DNA of 17,484 nt from Propionibacteriaceae bacterium (GTDB lineage: Bacteria > Actinomycetota > Actinomycetes > Propionibacteriales > Propionibacteriaceae): assembly GCA_031268065.1 (NCBI GenBank), contig JAIRXX010000098.1:1-17484 (forward strand), in the 5' to 3' direction. Of this stretch, positions 6,673 to 13,406 are shown piece by piece. The translations under genes and the position numbers were made by a program. Numbering within the stretch: the stretch's first letter is position 1; every line of letters starts with the position of its first letter. The notes beneath the pieces were generated by a model. That model made no database searches and was not told where the DNA came from. It saw only the letters and a program-made list of their open reading frames with translations.

Positions 6673-7500
6673 CTACCTGGTCTGCAGCGTGGTTTCCAGG
6701 AAGGAGCTGACTGTGGGCAGGATGCCCGCGCCGTCGTGGCCGACGCCTGGAACTATGTCGAGTTGGACTTGGCCGCCTAGGGCGAGCAGGTGGTCGTGGA
6801 GTGTGCGGGCGCGGGAAAGGCGGTCTTCCCCGCCTGGGCTTCCGGGTTGGGAGGCGATGTCGGCGGGGTTGTTGTCCAACGATCCGACGACTATTTGCGC
6901 CGGGACGCGCTTTACCGCTTCGGCGTTGAAGGCTATCCCGAAGGTGTCCTCCAGCCTGCCTACTCCGCGCCACCAGGGCGCGTCTGCCGTGGGCAGGGTG
7001 ATTTGTCCGGGCGCGCCGATTGAGACTGCGTTCAGCCGGTCTGGGTGCAGGTAGAGGAAGCGGTGCGCGAATTGGCCGCCACCGGAATTGCCGTGCAGGA
7101 AGAAGCGGTCTTTGGCGACATTCCAGCGGTGGGCGATTTCGTCGATCATGGATAGCAAGATCGCATCGAAACGGATGCCCTGGTATTCGACGAGGTGGTA
7201 GTTGGTCGCGTCGTTCGGGTCTAAGATTCCGGCGGGGAAGAGCGGGGCCAACACTATCGCCCGCTGCCGGGTGGCGAGGTCGGCGAATCCGTCGAGGTAG
7301 CGGTCGTAGCGGCGGCTGGTGCCGTGGACGAACACCCACAGTTTGAGGGCGGGTTCGTCGTCGCGGTAGTCCGGCGGCACGTAGCAGGTGTACGCGAAGC
7401 GCTGGTCTGCTTGCGCGGCGAAGGTCGGTGTCCGCCCGGACATGATCTTGCGGGCCGGGTGTCCGGCAGGGATGTCGGCGAAACGCAGCGGCGCGGTCAT
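6673..7500 (-). CDS. Alpha/beta hydrolase
   Basis: This is a 275-residue protein. The ATG at 7500 overlaps the MFS stop as ATGA and has GGAGGGAG upstream inside the MFS gene, so translation is coupled. The fold signatures are the oxyanion region VFVHGTSR (56-63), the nucleophile elbow GNSGGG with Ser139 (137-142), a likely acid Asp209 in GSLDNN, and His255 in GVGHDG. There is no signal peptide, so it is probably cytoplasmic. It resembles poly(3-hydroxybutyrate) depolymerase/feruloyl-esterase-like or PHB-esterase-type hydrolases, but the substrate cannot be read from sequence. As the last gene of the leftward operon after a transporter, it probably cleaves an imported ester or amide. Confidence 0.85.
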   Translation of the reverse strand: MTAPLRFADIPAGHPARKIMSGRTPTFAAQADQRFAYTCYVPPDYRDDEPALKLWVFVHGTSRRYDRYLDGFADLATRQRAIVLAPLFPAGILDPNDATNYHLVEYQGIRFDAILLSMIDEIAHRWNVAKDRFFLHGNSGGGQFAHRFLYLHPDRLNAVSIGAPGQITLPTADAPWWRGVGRLEDTFGIAFNAEAVKRVPAQIVVGSLDNNPADIASQPGSPGGEDRLSRARTLHDHLLALGGQVQLDIVPGVGHDGAGILPTVSSFLETTLQTR

Positions 7501-8906
7501 TTGCGGTCTCCCTCCATGCTGGTCGGCTGGACTCCGCCCGGTGTGGCTTCCGGCTCCGGGATTGCCGCCGCCACAGTCTGGGAGGCTGGTGACTGGCTCC
7601 CAGAGGTTTGCTCCCCGGACGCGGCGGCGCGGGCCGGACCGGCTGAAACGCCTGGCTCCGGGGTTGTCGGATTGCGCTTCGCGTAGTGGGCGACAGCCAA
7701 CAGGAAAGCCAACGCCGCCAAAGCCAGAATCCCGGTGTCGAGGAACATCAGCCGCCAACCGGTGAGGTCCACCAGCACCCCGACGATGGCTGGCCCGGTC
7801 GCCGCGCCGCTCGCGGAGGCTATCGCGTAAAAGCCGGTGTAGGTGCCCAGGGTGCGGGCCGAAGAGAGATTCCAAAACACCACCACCGCGTTGATGGCGT
7901 AACCGGCATAGCCGATGCCGCACAGGCAGAGGGCGATCTCGACGCCCAGCTCACTGGGGACTGCGGTGGCGACTGCGATTCCAACGCCGAAGAGGACGAT
8001 CCCCGCGCCAATGGTCTTGATCCGCCCGATTCGCTCTGCGATGAGCGCAGTCGGAATGGCGGCTGCGATGAAGATGATGCTCGCCGCCAGCCCCAGCGCA
8101 CCAGCCCGGCCACGGGTCATGCCGAGCGTCTCAATCCCGAAGGTGGTGAGCAAGGACCGCGAGGCCGCCCACGCCCCGGCGAACGCGAAAACCACCAACA
8201 GCATGAACAGCCCCGACCGGTCCGGGTTGGTGAGGAAACGCCACAGCACGGTGCGCACCCTAGGCGCTCTTTCCTCGGGCTTGTCTTGGGCTTCAGCGAC
8301 TGCGGCCTGATAGCCGGGGGATTCGCTGTCGTTGACTTGCAGCCAAAGGACCACCCCGATGGCCACCATGATCGCAGCAGGGATGGCGAACGCCAACTGG
8401 GGGTGTTCGTCAATCACGAACAGGCTGATCAACGCCGAAACGACCAGCGTCAGCGTGGTGGCCACCTTGACGATGGCGTTCGCGCGGCTGCGGTGCTCGG
8501 GGCCGATATAGTCGGGCATCAACGCCTCCGCGACAGGCTTGAAGCCCTTCGCCACCACCGCGTAGGCGACCATGAACGCGACCAGCAGCGGCAAATTGGG
8601 GGCGTAGGGGATGCAGACGAAGAACACGGCGGCCAGCGGCATCCCGACAATGATGAACGGCATCCGCCGCCCCCGGCGGGTGCGCGTCCGGTCGGAGATA
8701 TTTCCCAGCCAGGGTTGGATGAAGATGCCGAGGAAATTGTCCAAGCCCATGAAGAGGCCGATCAGCGCGGCGCTGGTGACATGCTCGCGCAACAGCGGCG
8801 GAACCTGGGCGTCGTAGAAATTCCAGGTGACCTCTTGGGCGAATACGGCCAGCGCCACCATCGAGGTGATGCGCCAGTCGAACTTCGTTTTGGTCTTCTT
8901 TGCCAT
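7497..8906 (-). CDS. MFS transporter (sugar:cation symporter-like)
   Basis: This is a 469-residue protein with about twelve hydrophobic segments. The N-terminal half has GNISDRTRTRRGRRMPF (68-84), close to the loop 2-3 motif of the sucrose/SLC45 and GPH-like symporters, which suggests a neutral or glycoside-like substrate. The last 40 residues form a hydrophilic Pro/Ser/Glu-rich cytoplasmic tail. The start at 8906 has AAAGG upstream. It lies 47 bp after the beta-lactamase-fold hydrolase gene and overlaps the alpha/beta hydrolase gene by 4 nt, so the three form one operon. Import of the operon's substrate is the likely role; export is possible. Confidence 0.85.
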   Translation of the reverse strand: MAKKTKTKFDWRITSMVALAVFAQEVTWNFYDAQVPPLLREHVTSAALIGLFMGLDNFLGIFIQPWLGNISDRTRTRRGRRMPFIIVGMPLAAVFFVCIPYAPNLPLLVAFMVAYAVVAKGFKPVAEALMPDYIGPEHRSRANAIVKVATTLTLVVSALISLFVIDEHPQLAFAIPAAIMVAIGVVLWLQVNDSESPGYQAAVAEAQDKPEERAPRVRTVLWRFLTNPDRSGLFMLLVVFAFAGAWAASRSLLTTFGIETLGMTRGRAGALGLAASIIFIAAAIPTALIAERIGRIKTIGAGIVLFGVGIAVATAVPSELGVEIALCLCGIGYAGYAINAVVVFWNLSSARTLGTYTGFYAIASASGAATGPAIVGVLVDLTGWRLMFLDTGILALAALAFLLAVAHYAKRNPTTPEPGVSAGPARAAASGEQTSGSQSPASQTVAAAIPEPEATPGGVQPTSMEGDRK

Positions 8907-8923
8907 GACGGGCCGACCTTTCA

Positions 8924-8941
8924 GCGCACGGCGTCGTGCGC
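8924..8941 (-). other. Intercistronic 7-bp hairpin
   Basis: GCGCACG (8924-8930) and CGTGCGC (8935-8941) are perfect arms around a 4-nt loop. They sit between the hydrolase stop (8954) and the MFS start (8906), just upstream of the MFS ribosome site. There is no U-run, so it is more likely an mRNA stabiliser or partial attenuator than a terminator. Confidence 0.4.
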
Positions 8942-8953
8942 GGTCTAGATTTG

Positions 8954-10426
8954 CTATAACGGGTTGCCAGCGGGGCTGGCGAGAGCGGCGACCACGGTGG
9001 GCCGCCTCAGTTGCGCCGAATTCGTGTTCACCGAACGGTCGTAGCGCAGGCCTTTCGGATTCAGCTGGAAGACGAGGGTGTCCACGAAGGCGGCTTCGGT
9101 GAAAGCGCAGGTGATGCTCAAAGTGTCACAGCTGAGCCAGGATGCTTTGCACGCCACCGGCGCGGTTGCCATGTCGTACTCGTGATGCAGCGAGGCTCCG
9201 GGCAGGGCTGTGTGGCCAGGGGTCCAAGAGCCGAATCCGGCGCGGATGACGCTGCTGCGGTCTTGGTCGACCACTTCGACGCTGATGCCGGTGTCATCGG
9301 CGCAGAGCCGGAATTCGGTGATGCCGTCTTCGTTCGGCGCCGCCTGGTAGTCCAGACGCTCACCGGCCAAGAGCGGCGGGGTGACATTCGCCGGTGTTGG
9401 CTCGTCGCGGGGCAGCACCACCGCCAACCCCGCTGCGGTATCTTCCCCCACCGGCTCCCCGGCACGCAGGGTGGCCCCGAATTCCCAGATTCGGTCCAGC
9501 ATCAGATGGGCTTCGGCTAGTTTCGCCCCGGCGTTTACCACGATGACCGCCCGCGATGCGGGCAGCACGGCGCAATATTGCCCGAATACGCCGCTGGCGT
9601 AGTAAGCGCCGCCTGGGCCGATCCACCAGTGATAGCCGTAACCGCTGGCGTGCGGCTCGTAGGTGTATTGGTCCCAGCGCTCGGGCGGGAAGCTGACCTG
9701 GGCGCTGGTCGCCGCCCGCACCCATTCGGACGGCAACAGCCGCTGGCCGTTCCAGACGCCGCCGTCCAGATGCAGCAGGCCAAGTTTGGCGACGTCTTCC
9801 GGCTTGACCAGCAGGCCGTTGCCACCGGAGTTGATTCCAGACGGGTCGGCGTCCCATTGTTCGCCGCTGATCCCCAACGGCGCGAAGACCCGCTCCCGCA
9901 GGTAGTCGTGCAGGCTGACCCCAGCCAGGCGGCCCACCAACGCCGAGAGCAGGAAGCTGGCGGCGCTGCCGTATTGGAAATGGGTGCCGGGGCGTTCGGT
10001 CACCGGCATCCGCATGGCCTCCGGCAACCAGGAACCGGGCAAGGGCCGCCAGCTGGCCCCGGACGACCCCTTCGAGTGGCCAGCCGTCATGGTGAGCAGA
10101 TCGCGCACCCGAATTTCGGCGAGATAGCCGCCGCTGTCCGCGTACTCCGGGAAGTATGTTACGAAAAGGTCGTCCAGCCCGAACAGGCCAGCCGCGACTG
10201 CCAGCCCCACCCCGGTGCCGGTGAAGCTCTTCGTCATCGAGTGGGTCATATGGCGCGAACCCATGCGGTACGGCTCGCGCACCGCTCGGGCGATGAGCTT
10301 GCCGTCGAGAACCACCAGAATGTGATGCGGGTCAAACTCTTGCAGTCCGGCGAAGAAGTCAGCCAATGCCCGCCGGGACACGCCCAGGCTCTCGGGCGAC
10401 GTTTGGGCTAGCTCGCTATTGCTCAT
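8954..10426 (-). CDS. Class C beta-lactamase-fold serine hydrolase (esterase-like)
   Basis: This is a 490-residue protein. I start it at ATG 10426, which has GGAGGA at good spacing; an in-frame upstream ATG at 10498 would place the start inside the operator. The Beta-lactamase family (PF00144) domain covers about 15-320: S-x-x-K as SMTK (Ser63, Lys66) after GSRHMTH, Tyr152 in YGS, and YYASGVFGQ (275-283) at the place of the third box. A C-terminal extension of about 170 residues is beta-rich and of unknown role. There is no signal peptide, so a cytoplasmic EstB-like esterase, amidase or peptidase is more likely than an antibiotic lactamase. It is the first gene of the leftward operon, divergent from the GntR gene. 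Confidence 0.85.
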   Translation of the reverse strand: MSNSELAQTSPESLGVSRRALADFFAGLQEFDPHHILVVLDGKLIARAVREPYRMGSRHMTHSMTKSFTGTGVGLAVAAGLFGLDDLFVTYFPEYADSGGYLAEIRVRDLLTMTAGHSKGSSGASWRPLPGSWLPEAMRMPVTERPGTHFQYGSAASFLLSALVGRLAGVSLHDYLRERVFAPLGISGEQWDADPSGINSGGNGLLVKPEDVAKLGLLHLDGGVWNGQRLLPSEWVRAATSAQVSFPPERWDQYTYEPHASGYGYHWWIGPGGAYYASGVFGQYCAVLPASRAVIVVNAGAKLAEAHLMLDRIWEFGATLRAGEPVGEDTAAGLAVVLPRDEPTPANVTPPLLAGERLDYQAAPNEDGITEFRLCADDTGISVEVVDQDRSSVIRAGFGSWTPGHTALPGASLHHEYDMATAPVACKASWLSCDTLSITCAFTEAAFVDTLVFQLNPKGLRYDRSVNTNSAQLRRPTVVAALASPAGNPL

Positions 10427-10476
10427 CAGGACTCCTCCAACTCGGTCCAGGCAGGGTGCAACACTGCAACATGACA

Positions 10477-10529
10477 GGTATACCATATGCAATAGCATGT
10501 TGTAAACAGCACATTGCGCATGCTAGGCT
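10477..10529. promoter_or_regulatory. Shared divergent promoter and GntR operator
   Basis: A dyad centred on 10503 contains TGTT-GTA-AACA (10498-10508), GCAAT/ATTGC (10489-10493 / 10513-10517) and CAT/ATG (10484-10486 / 10520-10522). Leftward promoter: -35 TTTACA (minus, 10501-10506), 17-nt spacer, -10 GTATAC (10478-10483, within palindrome GGTATACC). Rightward promoter: -35 TTGTAA (10500-10505), 18-nt spacer, -10 TAGGCT (10524-10529). Both -35 boxes lie at the dyad centre, so one bound dimer would shut both arms. Confidence 0.6.
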
Positions 10530-10535
10530 GACGTC

Positions 10536-11252
10536 ATGGCATACGACCTCAAGAGCCTGGATAGCGGGCAGACCCTAGCCGACCAGTCCTACAAAATGCT
10601 GCGCGAAGCCATCTCAGACGGCAGGCTTGCCCCTGGCGAAGTCCTCACCGAGCGCGGGCTTGCCGCCTCGCTGGCGGTTAGCCCCACCCCGGTCCGGGAG
10701 GCCCTGCGCCGGTTGGAGCAGGACAAGCTGATCGAACGGTCCGGGCCGCGCACCGTAGAGGTGGCCAAGTTCGACAAAGTGGCGCTGGCGGAGATTGGAA
10801 TGGTGGAAGACAGTCTCAAATCAATCGCCGCCCGGCTCGCCGCCGAGAAGATCAGCGCTGCGGAATTGGACGTATTGACCGCGATCCTCGAAGACGCTGA
10901 CGCTGCGGTGGACGCGCTCGTAGCGGCATTGGAGCGCACCGGTCCGACATCGGCGGAGACGCGCGAACGCGCGGATCAGCTCGCCTGGCTGAATCGCCGT
11001 TTCCACACCAGGATTAACGCCGCCTGCGGGAACGACGTCATCAGGCATTTGATTGAAAATGTCGAAATTTTCGGGCTGGCTGAGCGGAAGTCCGCGTTGC
11101 GGTCGCAAGTGGCCGAGGGGGATATCCGGCTGCGCGAGCGCTATGCCGACCACCAGCGGATATTGGCCGCGCTGCGGGCCAGGGACGCCGAGCTGGCGGC
11201 GGCTTTGGTCGAGAAACACAACCGGGCTGCCCGTGCCGCCTTTCTGGAGTGA
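10536..11252 (+). CDS. GntR-family regulator, FadR/FCD subfamily
   Basis: This is a 238-residue protein. The N-terminal winged HTH (about 13-75) has the typical LTERGLAASLAVSPTPVREA (37-56) followed by LRRLEQDKLIE. The C-terminal FCD ligand domain (about 82-235) keeps candidate metal-binding histidines H157 (RFHTRI), H206 (DHQRI) and H228 (KHNRA). No Shine-Dalgarno precedes the ATG at 10536, and a -10 (TAGGCT) ends 6 nt upstream, so the mRNA is probably leaderless. Members usually repress until a small carboxylate ligand binds. Its position between the leftward transporter/hydrolase operon and the rightward AtuA/DUF4387 pair makes it the likely local switch. Confidence 0.9.
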   Translation: MAYDLKSLDSGQTLADQSYKMLREAISDGRLAPGEVLTERGLAASLAVSPTPVREALRRLEQDKLIERSGPRTVEVAKFDKVALAEIGMVEDSLKSIAARLAAEKISAAELDVLTAILEDADAAVDALVAALERTGPTSAETRERADQLAWLNRRFHTRINAACGNDVIRHLIENVEIFGLAERKSALRSQVAEGDIRLRERYADHQRILAALRARDAELAAALVEKHNRAARAAFLE

Positions 11253-11269
11253 TCCAGCTCTCCAAATCG

Positions 11270-11289
11270 CCTGGGCTGCGCCGCCCAGG
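11270..11289 (+). terminator. Hairpin after the GntR gene
   Basis: CCTGGGC (11270-11276) and GCCCAGG (11283-11289) form a perfect 7-bp GC-rich stem with a 6-nt loop. A short T run (TTTT, about 11300) follows 10 nt later, which is weak for an intrinsic terminator. It could be partial, letting AtuA be read from the GntR promoter. I could not identify a clear separate promoter in 11290-11390. Confidence 0.45.
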
Positions 11290-11390
11290 ACAAACCTCGT
11301 TTTCACTTGAAGCCCACCGGGGAATGGGGACTCCCGGCGAGGCGAAACACCCTTTCACCCCATAGCGACACTAGACATCAAGGAGCTTGC

Positions 11391-12767
11391 ATGGCCAGCC
11401 AAACCTCATTGCCGGTAAAGATTCTCGTCCCGACTGGGATGTTGGGGTCTGGTTTCCCGCCCGAGACAGTTGCCGCCGGTATTCGGCTAGGAGCCCAGGC
11501 CATCGCCGTAGACGGCGGATCGACCGACTCCGGGCCGCATTACCTCGGGCAAGGCGTTGCAAAGTCGGCGGCGGCTTCGGTGCGCACCGATCTGGAGGCG
11601 CTCATCCCGCCCGCCCATGCGGCGGGCATCCCGATCATCGTCGGGTCGTGCGGCACCAGCGGCACAGATTCCGGTGTCGATTGGGTCGCCTCCATCGTCG
11701 CCGAGGTTTGCCAGGCGCACGGGCTGGCCAAGCGCGTCGCCCGCATCTATGCCGAGCAGGACCCCGGCGACATCGCGGTCCGGGTCGAGGCCGGTTTGAC
11801 CAGGCCGTTGCCCCCTGCCGCGCCGCTGGACGTAGAGACCGTCCGCAAATGTGATCACATCGTGGGGCTGATGGGCCACGAGCCGATAGCCGCCGCGCTG
11901 GAGGCGGGCGCTGAGATCGTGCTGGCCGGGAGGGCGTCCGACACCGCCGTCTTCGCGGCTTTCGCGCTCTTGCACGGTGCGCCACCCGGTCCGACTTGGC
12001 ACGCCGCCAAGGTCGCGGAGTGTGGCGGACAATGCACCACCAGCCCACATCTCGGCGGCGTGCTGGTCACCTTGGACGCCGGTGGCTTCGATATTGAGCC
12101 GCTGGCCGCCGAGAGCGCGTGTACCCCGGAGTCGGTGTCCGCGCACATGCTTTACGAAAACGCCGACCCGTATCGCGTCATCGAGCCAGGCGGCCAGTTG
12201 GACACCAGCCAGGCCCGCCACATCGCCTTGGACCAGCGGCGGGTCCGCGTCGAGGGGTCGCTGTTCCATCCTGCGGCCACCCACACCATCAAGCTTGAGG
12301 GTGCCGGGCGGGTTGGCTACGAGACGATTTCCTTCGTCGGCATCCGCGATCCGATGATCTTGTCCCAGATGGGCACCTGGAGTGAATTCCTGGAGGGTTA
12401 CCTCCAGCAGCGCCTGCGGGAAGTGCTGGGACTTGCCGCCGACCAGTATCAAGTGGCGCTGCGCTACTACGGCTGGAACGGGGTGCTTGGCGACCTTGAG
12501 CCAGACCTGTCCGCCCCCAAGGAGGTCGGTGTCCATTTCACCGCTAGGGCGTCCGACCAAGCCACGGCGACCGCGATAGCGAAGATCGCCAACCCGTTGC
12601 TGCTCCACATGCCGCTGCCTGGCATGACGCACTTCCCGAGCTTCGCCTTCGTCACCTCCCCGGCTGAGGTGGAACGCGGGCCGGTATATGAATTTCTGCT
12701 GCAGCACATCGCGCTGGTCGTGGACCCGGACGAGCTGTTCCGCACCGAATTGGAGGACGTAAAGTGA
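11391..12767 (+). CDS. AtuA family protein (DUF1446)
   Basis: This is a 458-residue protein. The ATG at 11391 has AAGGAG at 7-nt spacing; an in-frame ATG at 11307 has no ribosome site. Family signatures are ILVPTGMLGSGFP (11-23), AVDGGSTDSGPHYLG (39-53), VGSCGTSGTDSGVDWV (84-99) and AGRASDTAVFAA (179-190). The family is named for AtuA of the acyclic terpene utilisation cluster in Pseudomonas, but most members have no proven reaction and occur in many catabolic settings. The stop overlaps the DUF4387 start (GTGA), so the pair is translationally coupled and probably forms one enzyme. No carboxylase or CoA ligase of the terpene pathway is near, so a citronellol/geraniol role should not be assumed. 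Confidence 0.9.
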   Translation: MASQTSLPVKILVPTGMLGSGFPPETVAAGIRLGAQAIAVDGGSTDSGPHYLGQGVAKSAAASVRTDLEALIPPAHAAGIPIIVGSCGTSGTDSGVDWVASIVAEVCQAHGLAKRVARIYAEQDPGDIAVRVEAGLTRPLPPAAPLDVETVRKCDHIVGLMGHEPIAAALEAGAEIVLAGRASDTAVFAAFALLHGAPPGPTWHAAKVAECGGQCTTSPHLGGVLVTLDAGGFDIEPLAAESACTPESVSAHMLYENADPYRVIEPGGQLDTSQARHIALDQRRVRVEGSLFHPAATHTIKLEGAGRVGYETISFVGIRDPMILSQMGTWSEFLEGYLQQRLREVLGLAADQYQVALRYYGWNGVLGDLEPDLSAPKEVGVHFTARASDQATATAIAKIANPLLLHMPLPGMTHFPSFAFVTSPAEVERGPVYEFLLQHIALVVDPDELFRTELEDVK

Positions 12768-13075
12768 CCAAGAAGCGCCTGGCGGATGTCGCCACCCAAA
12801 TCAGGGCCAAGAATGCCGGGCCGTTCTGGCTCACCCTAGATGTCTTCCTCCCCGACGCGGCGGCCTTTGCCGAGCTATTGGGCAAAGCGCTGACCGCCGA
12901 AAAGGTGGCCGCGCTCTACCACGTAGCCGCAGCCGACGTCTCCATCTACCCGATGGCTGATCTAAACGTGGTCAAAATCTCGATGCCCCGCCCGTTTGTC
13001 CAAGGTTCTTTCGAGGACCGCGACATGCATTCCGGCCAGCAGCACGTCCCTTTGATGGGCCTTAGCTGGCACTAG
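12764..13075 (+). CDS. DUF4387 protein, partner of AtuA
   Basis: This is a 103-residue protein starting with GTG at 12764, inside the AtuA stop (GTGA overlap). Recognisable blocks are LADVATQIRAKNAGPFWLTL (6-25) and the C-terminal VVKISMPRPFVQGSFEDRDM followed by HSGQQHVPLMGLSW. DUF4387 genes are normally adjacent or fused to DUF1446/AtuA genes, which supports a two-subunit enzyme. The conserved acidic and histidine residues near the C-terminus are candidates for an active or interface site. The reaction is unknown. Confidence 0.88.
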   Translation: MTKKRLADVATQIRAKNAGPFWLTLDVFLPDAAAFAELLGKALTAEKVAALYHVAAADVSIYPMADLNVVKISMPRPFVQGSFEDRDMHSGQQHVPLMGLSWH

Positions 13076-13119
13076 GACACCGCCGCTTTGAGACGCTACT
13101 TGCGCCGTCGGCCCTCCCG

Positions 13120-13125
13120 TACATA
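13120..13125 (+). promoter_or_regulatory. Possible -10 of the riboswitch-ATPase transcript
   Basis: TACATA lies 11 nt before the first aptamer helix. The best -35 at 17 nt is TACTTG (13097-13102), which is weak. It would start RNA near 13132, just ahead of the aptamer. Confidence 0.35.
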
Positions 13126-13136
13126 GCATGCTCATC

Positions 13137-13250
13137 GGAGGGGAGTACTTCCTCAGCGGCAGAGTCGTCATCTCGGTGGCATCGGTGCCCTCGGTTCTGC
13201 TGGCCCTGATCAGGGTGAAGGAGACCTCCTTGGTTGTCAAGGAGTGTTCT
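13137..13250 (+). promoter_or_regulatory. yybP-ykoY (manganese) riboswitch with translational expression platform
   Basis: The order of conserved parts matches the yybP-ykoY aptamer. P1 pairs GGAGG (13137-13141) with CCTCC (13225-13229). GGGGAGTA is at 13140-13147. GCAGA (13159-13163) pairs TCTGC (13196-13200), enclosing GTCGTCA (13164-13170), a GGCA-TCGG-TGCC hairpin (13178-13189) and CTCGG (13190-13194). Hairpin CCCTGATCAGGG (13204-13215) follows, then GAGACC before P1 closes. GGGGAGUA and GUCGUCA are the family's best known conserved stretches. Downstream, CTCCTTG (13226-13232) can pair with CAAGGAG (13238-13244), hiding a ribosome site. P1 and this hairpin share 13226-13229, so ligand-bound P1 should free the site (ON switch). 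The short first side helix of the family is not obvious. The match was made by eye. Confidence 0.85.
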
Positions 13251-13406
13251 ATGCGGGTGTCTGCAATTATCCGCCTCAATGCGGGATGCGTTGGGGAAGC
13301 TGTTCTTCTCTCGTCAAAGTTCCGAATCCCTATTGAAACTAGAACCACGACTAAGGCTTGCGGAATCGGGGGAGTTTTCCGCACTGGAGATTGGGGAAAA
13401 CGATGA
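13251..13406 (+). CDS. 51-codon leader ORF coupled to the ATPase
   Basis: ATG 13251 has AAGGAG (13239-13244) 6 nt upstream, the very site masked by the riboswitch hairpin. The frame runs 51 residues and stops at TGA 13404-13406, overlapping the ATPase ATG at 13403 (ATGA). The peptide has no motif or family I recognise, and its role may be only to carry ribosomes to the ATPase start. A 7-bp hairpin (13359-13365 with 13377-13383) lies just before that start and could make translation depend on coupling. Confidence 0.55.
   Translation: MRVSAIIRLNAGCVGEAVLLSSKFRIPIETRTTTKACGIGGVFRTGDWGKR

Noticed and set aside
7686..8948. A 420-codon plus-strand open frame opposite the MFS gene
   Set aside because: The product is a hydrophilic, Gly/Arg/Asp/His-rich mirror of a membrane protein; the minus strand encodes the real transporter.
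8954..10426. Reading the SxxK hydrolase as an antibiotic-resistance beta-lactamase
   Set aside because: There is no signal peptide, it sits in a catabolic operon, and the third active-site box is not a KTG; an EstB-like esterase or amidase fits better.
11487..12707. A 406-codon minus-strand open frame opposite AtuA
   Set aside because: It has no family motif, whereas the plus strand carries the AtuA signatures and coupled DUF4387.
13128..13250. Starting the leader ORF at the in-frame ATG 13128 instead of 13251
   Set aside because: That ATG has no ribosome site and reading from it would run through the folded aptamer; ATG 13251 has AAGGAG at 6 nt.
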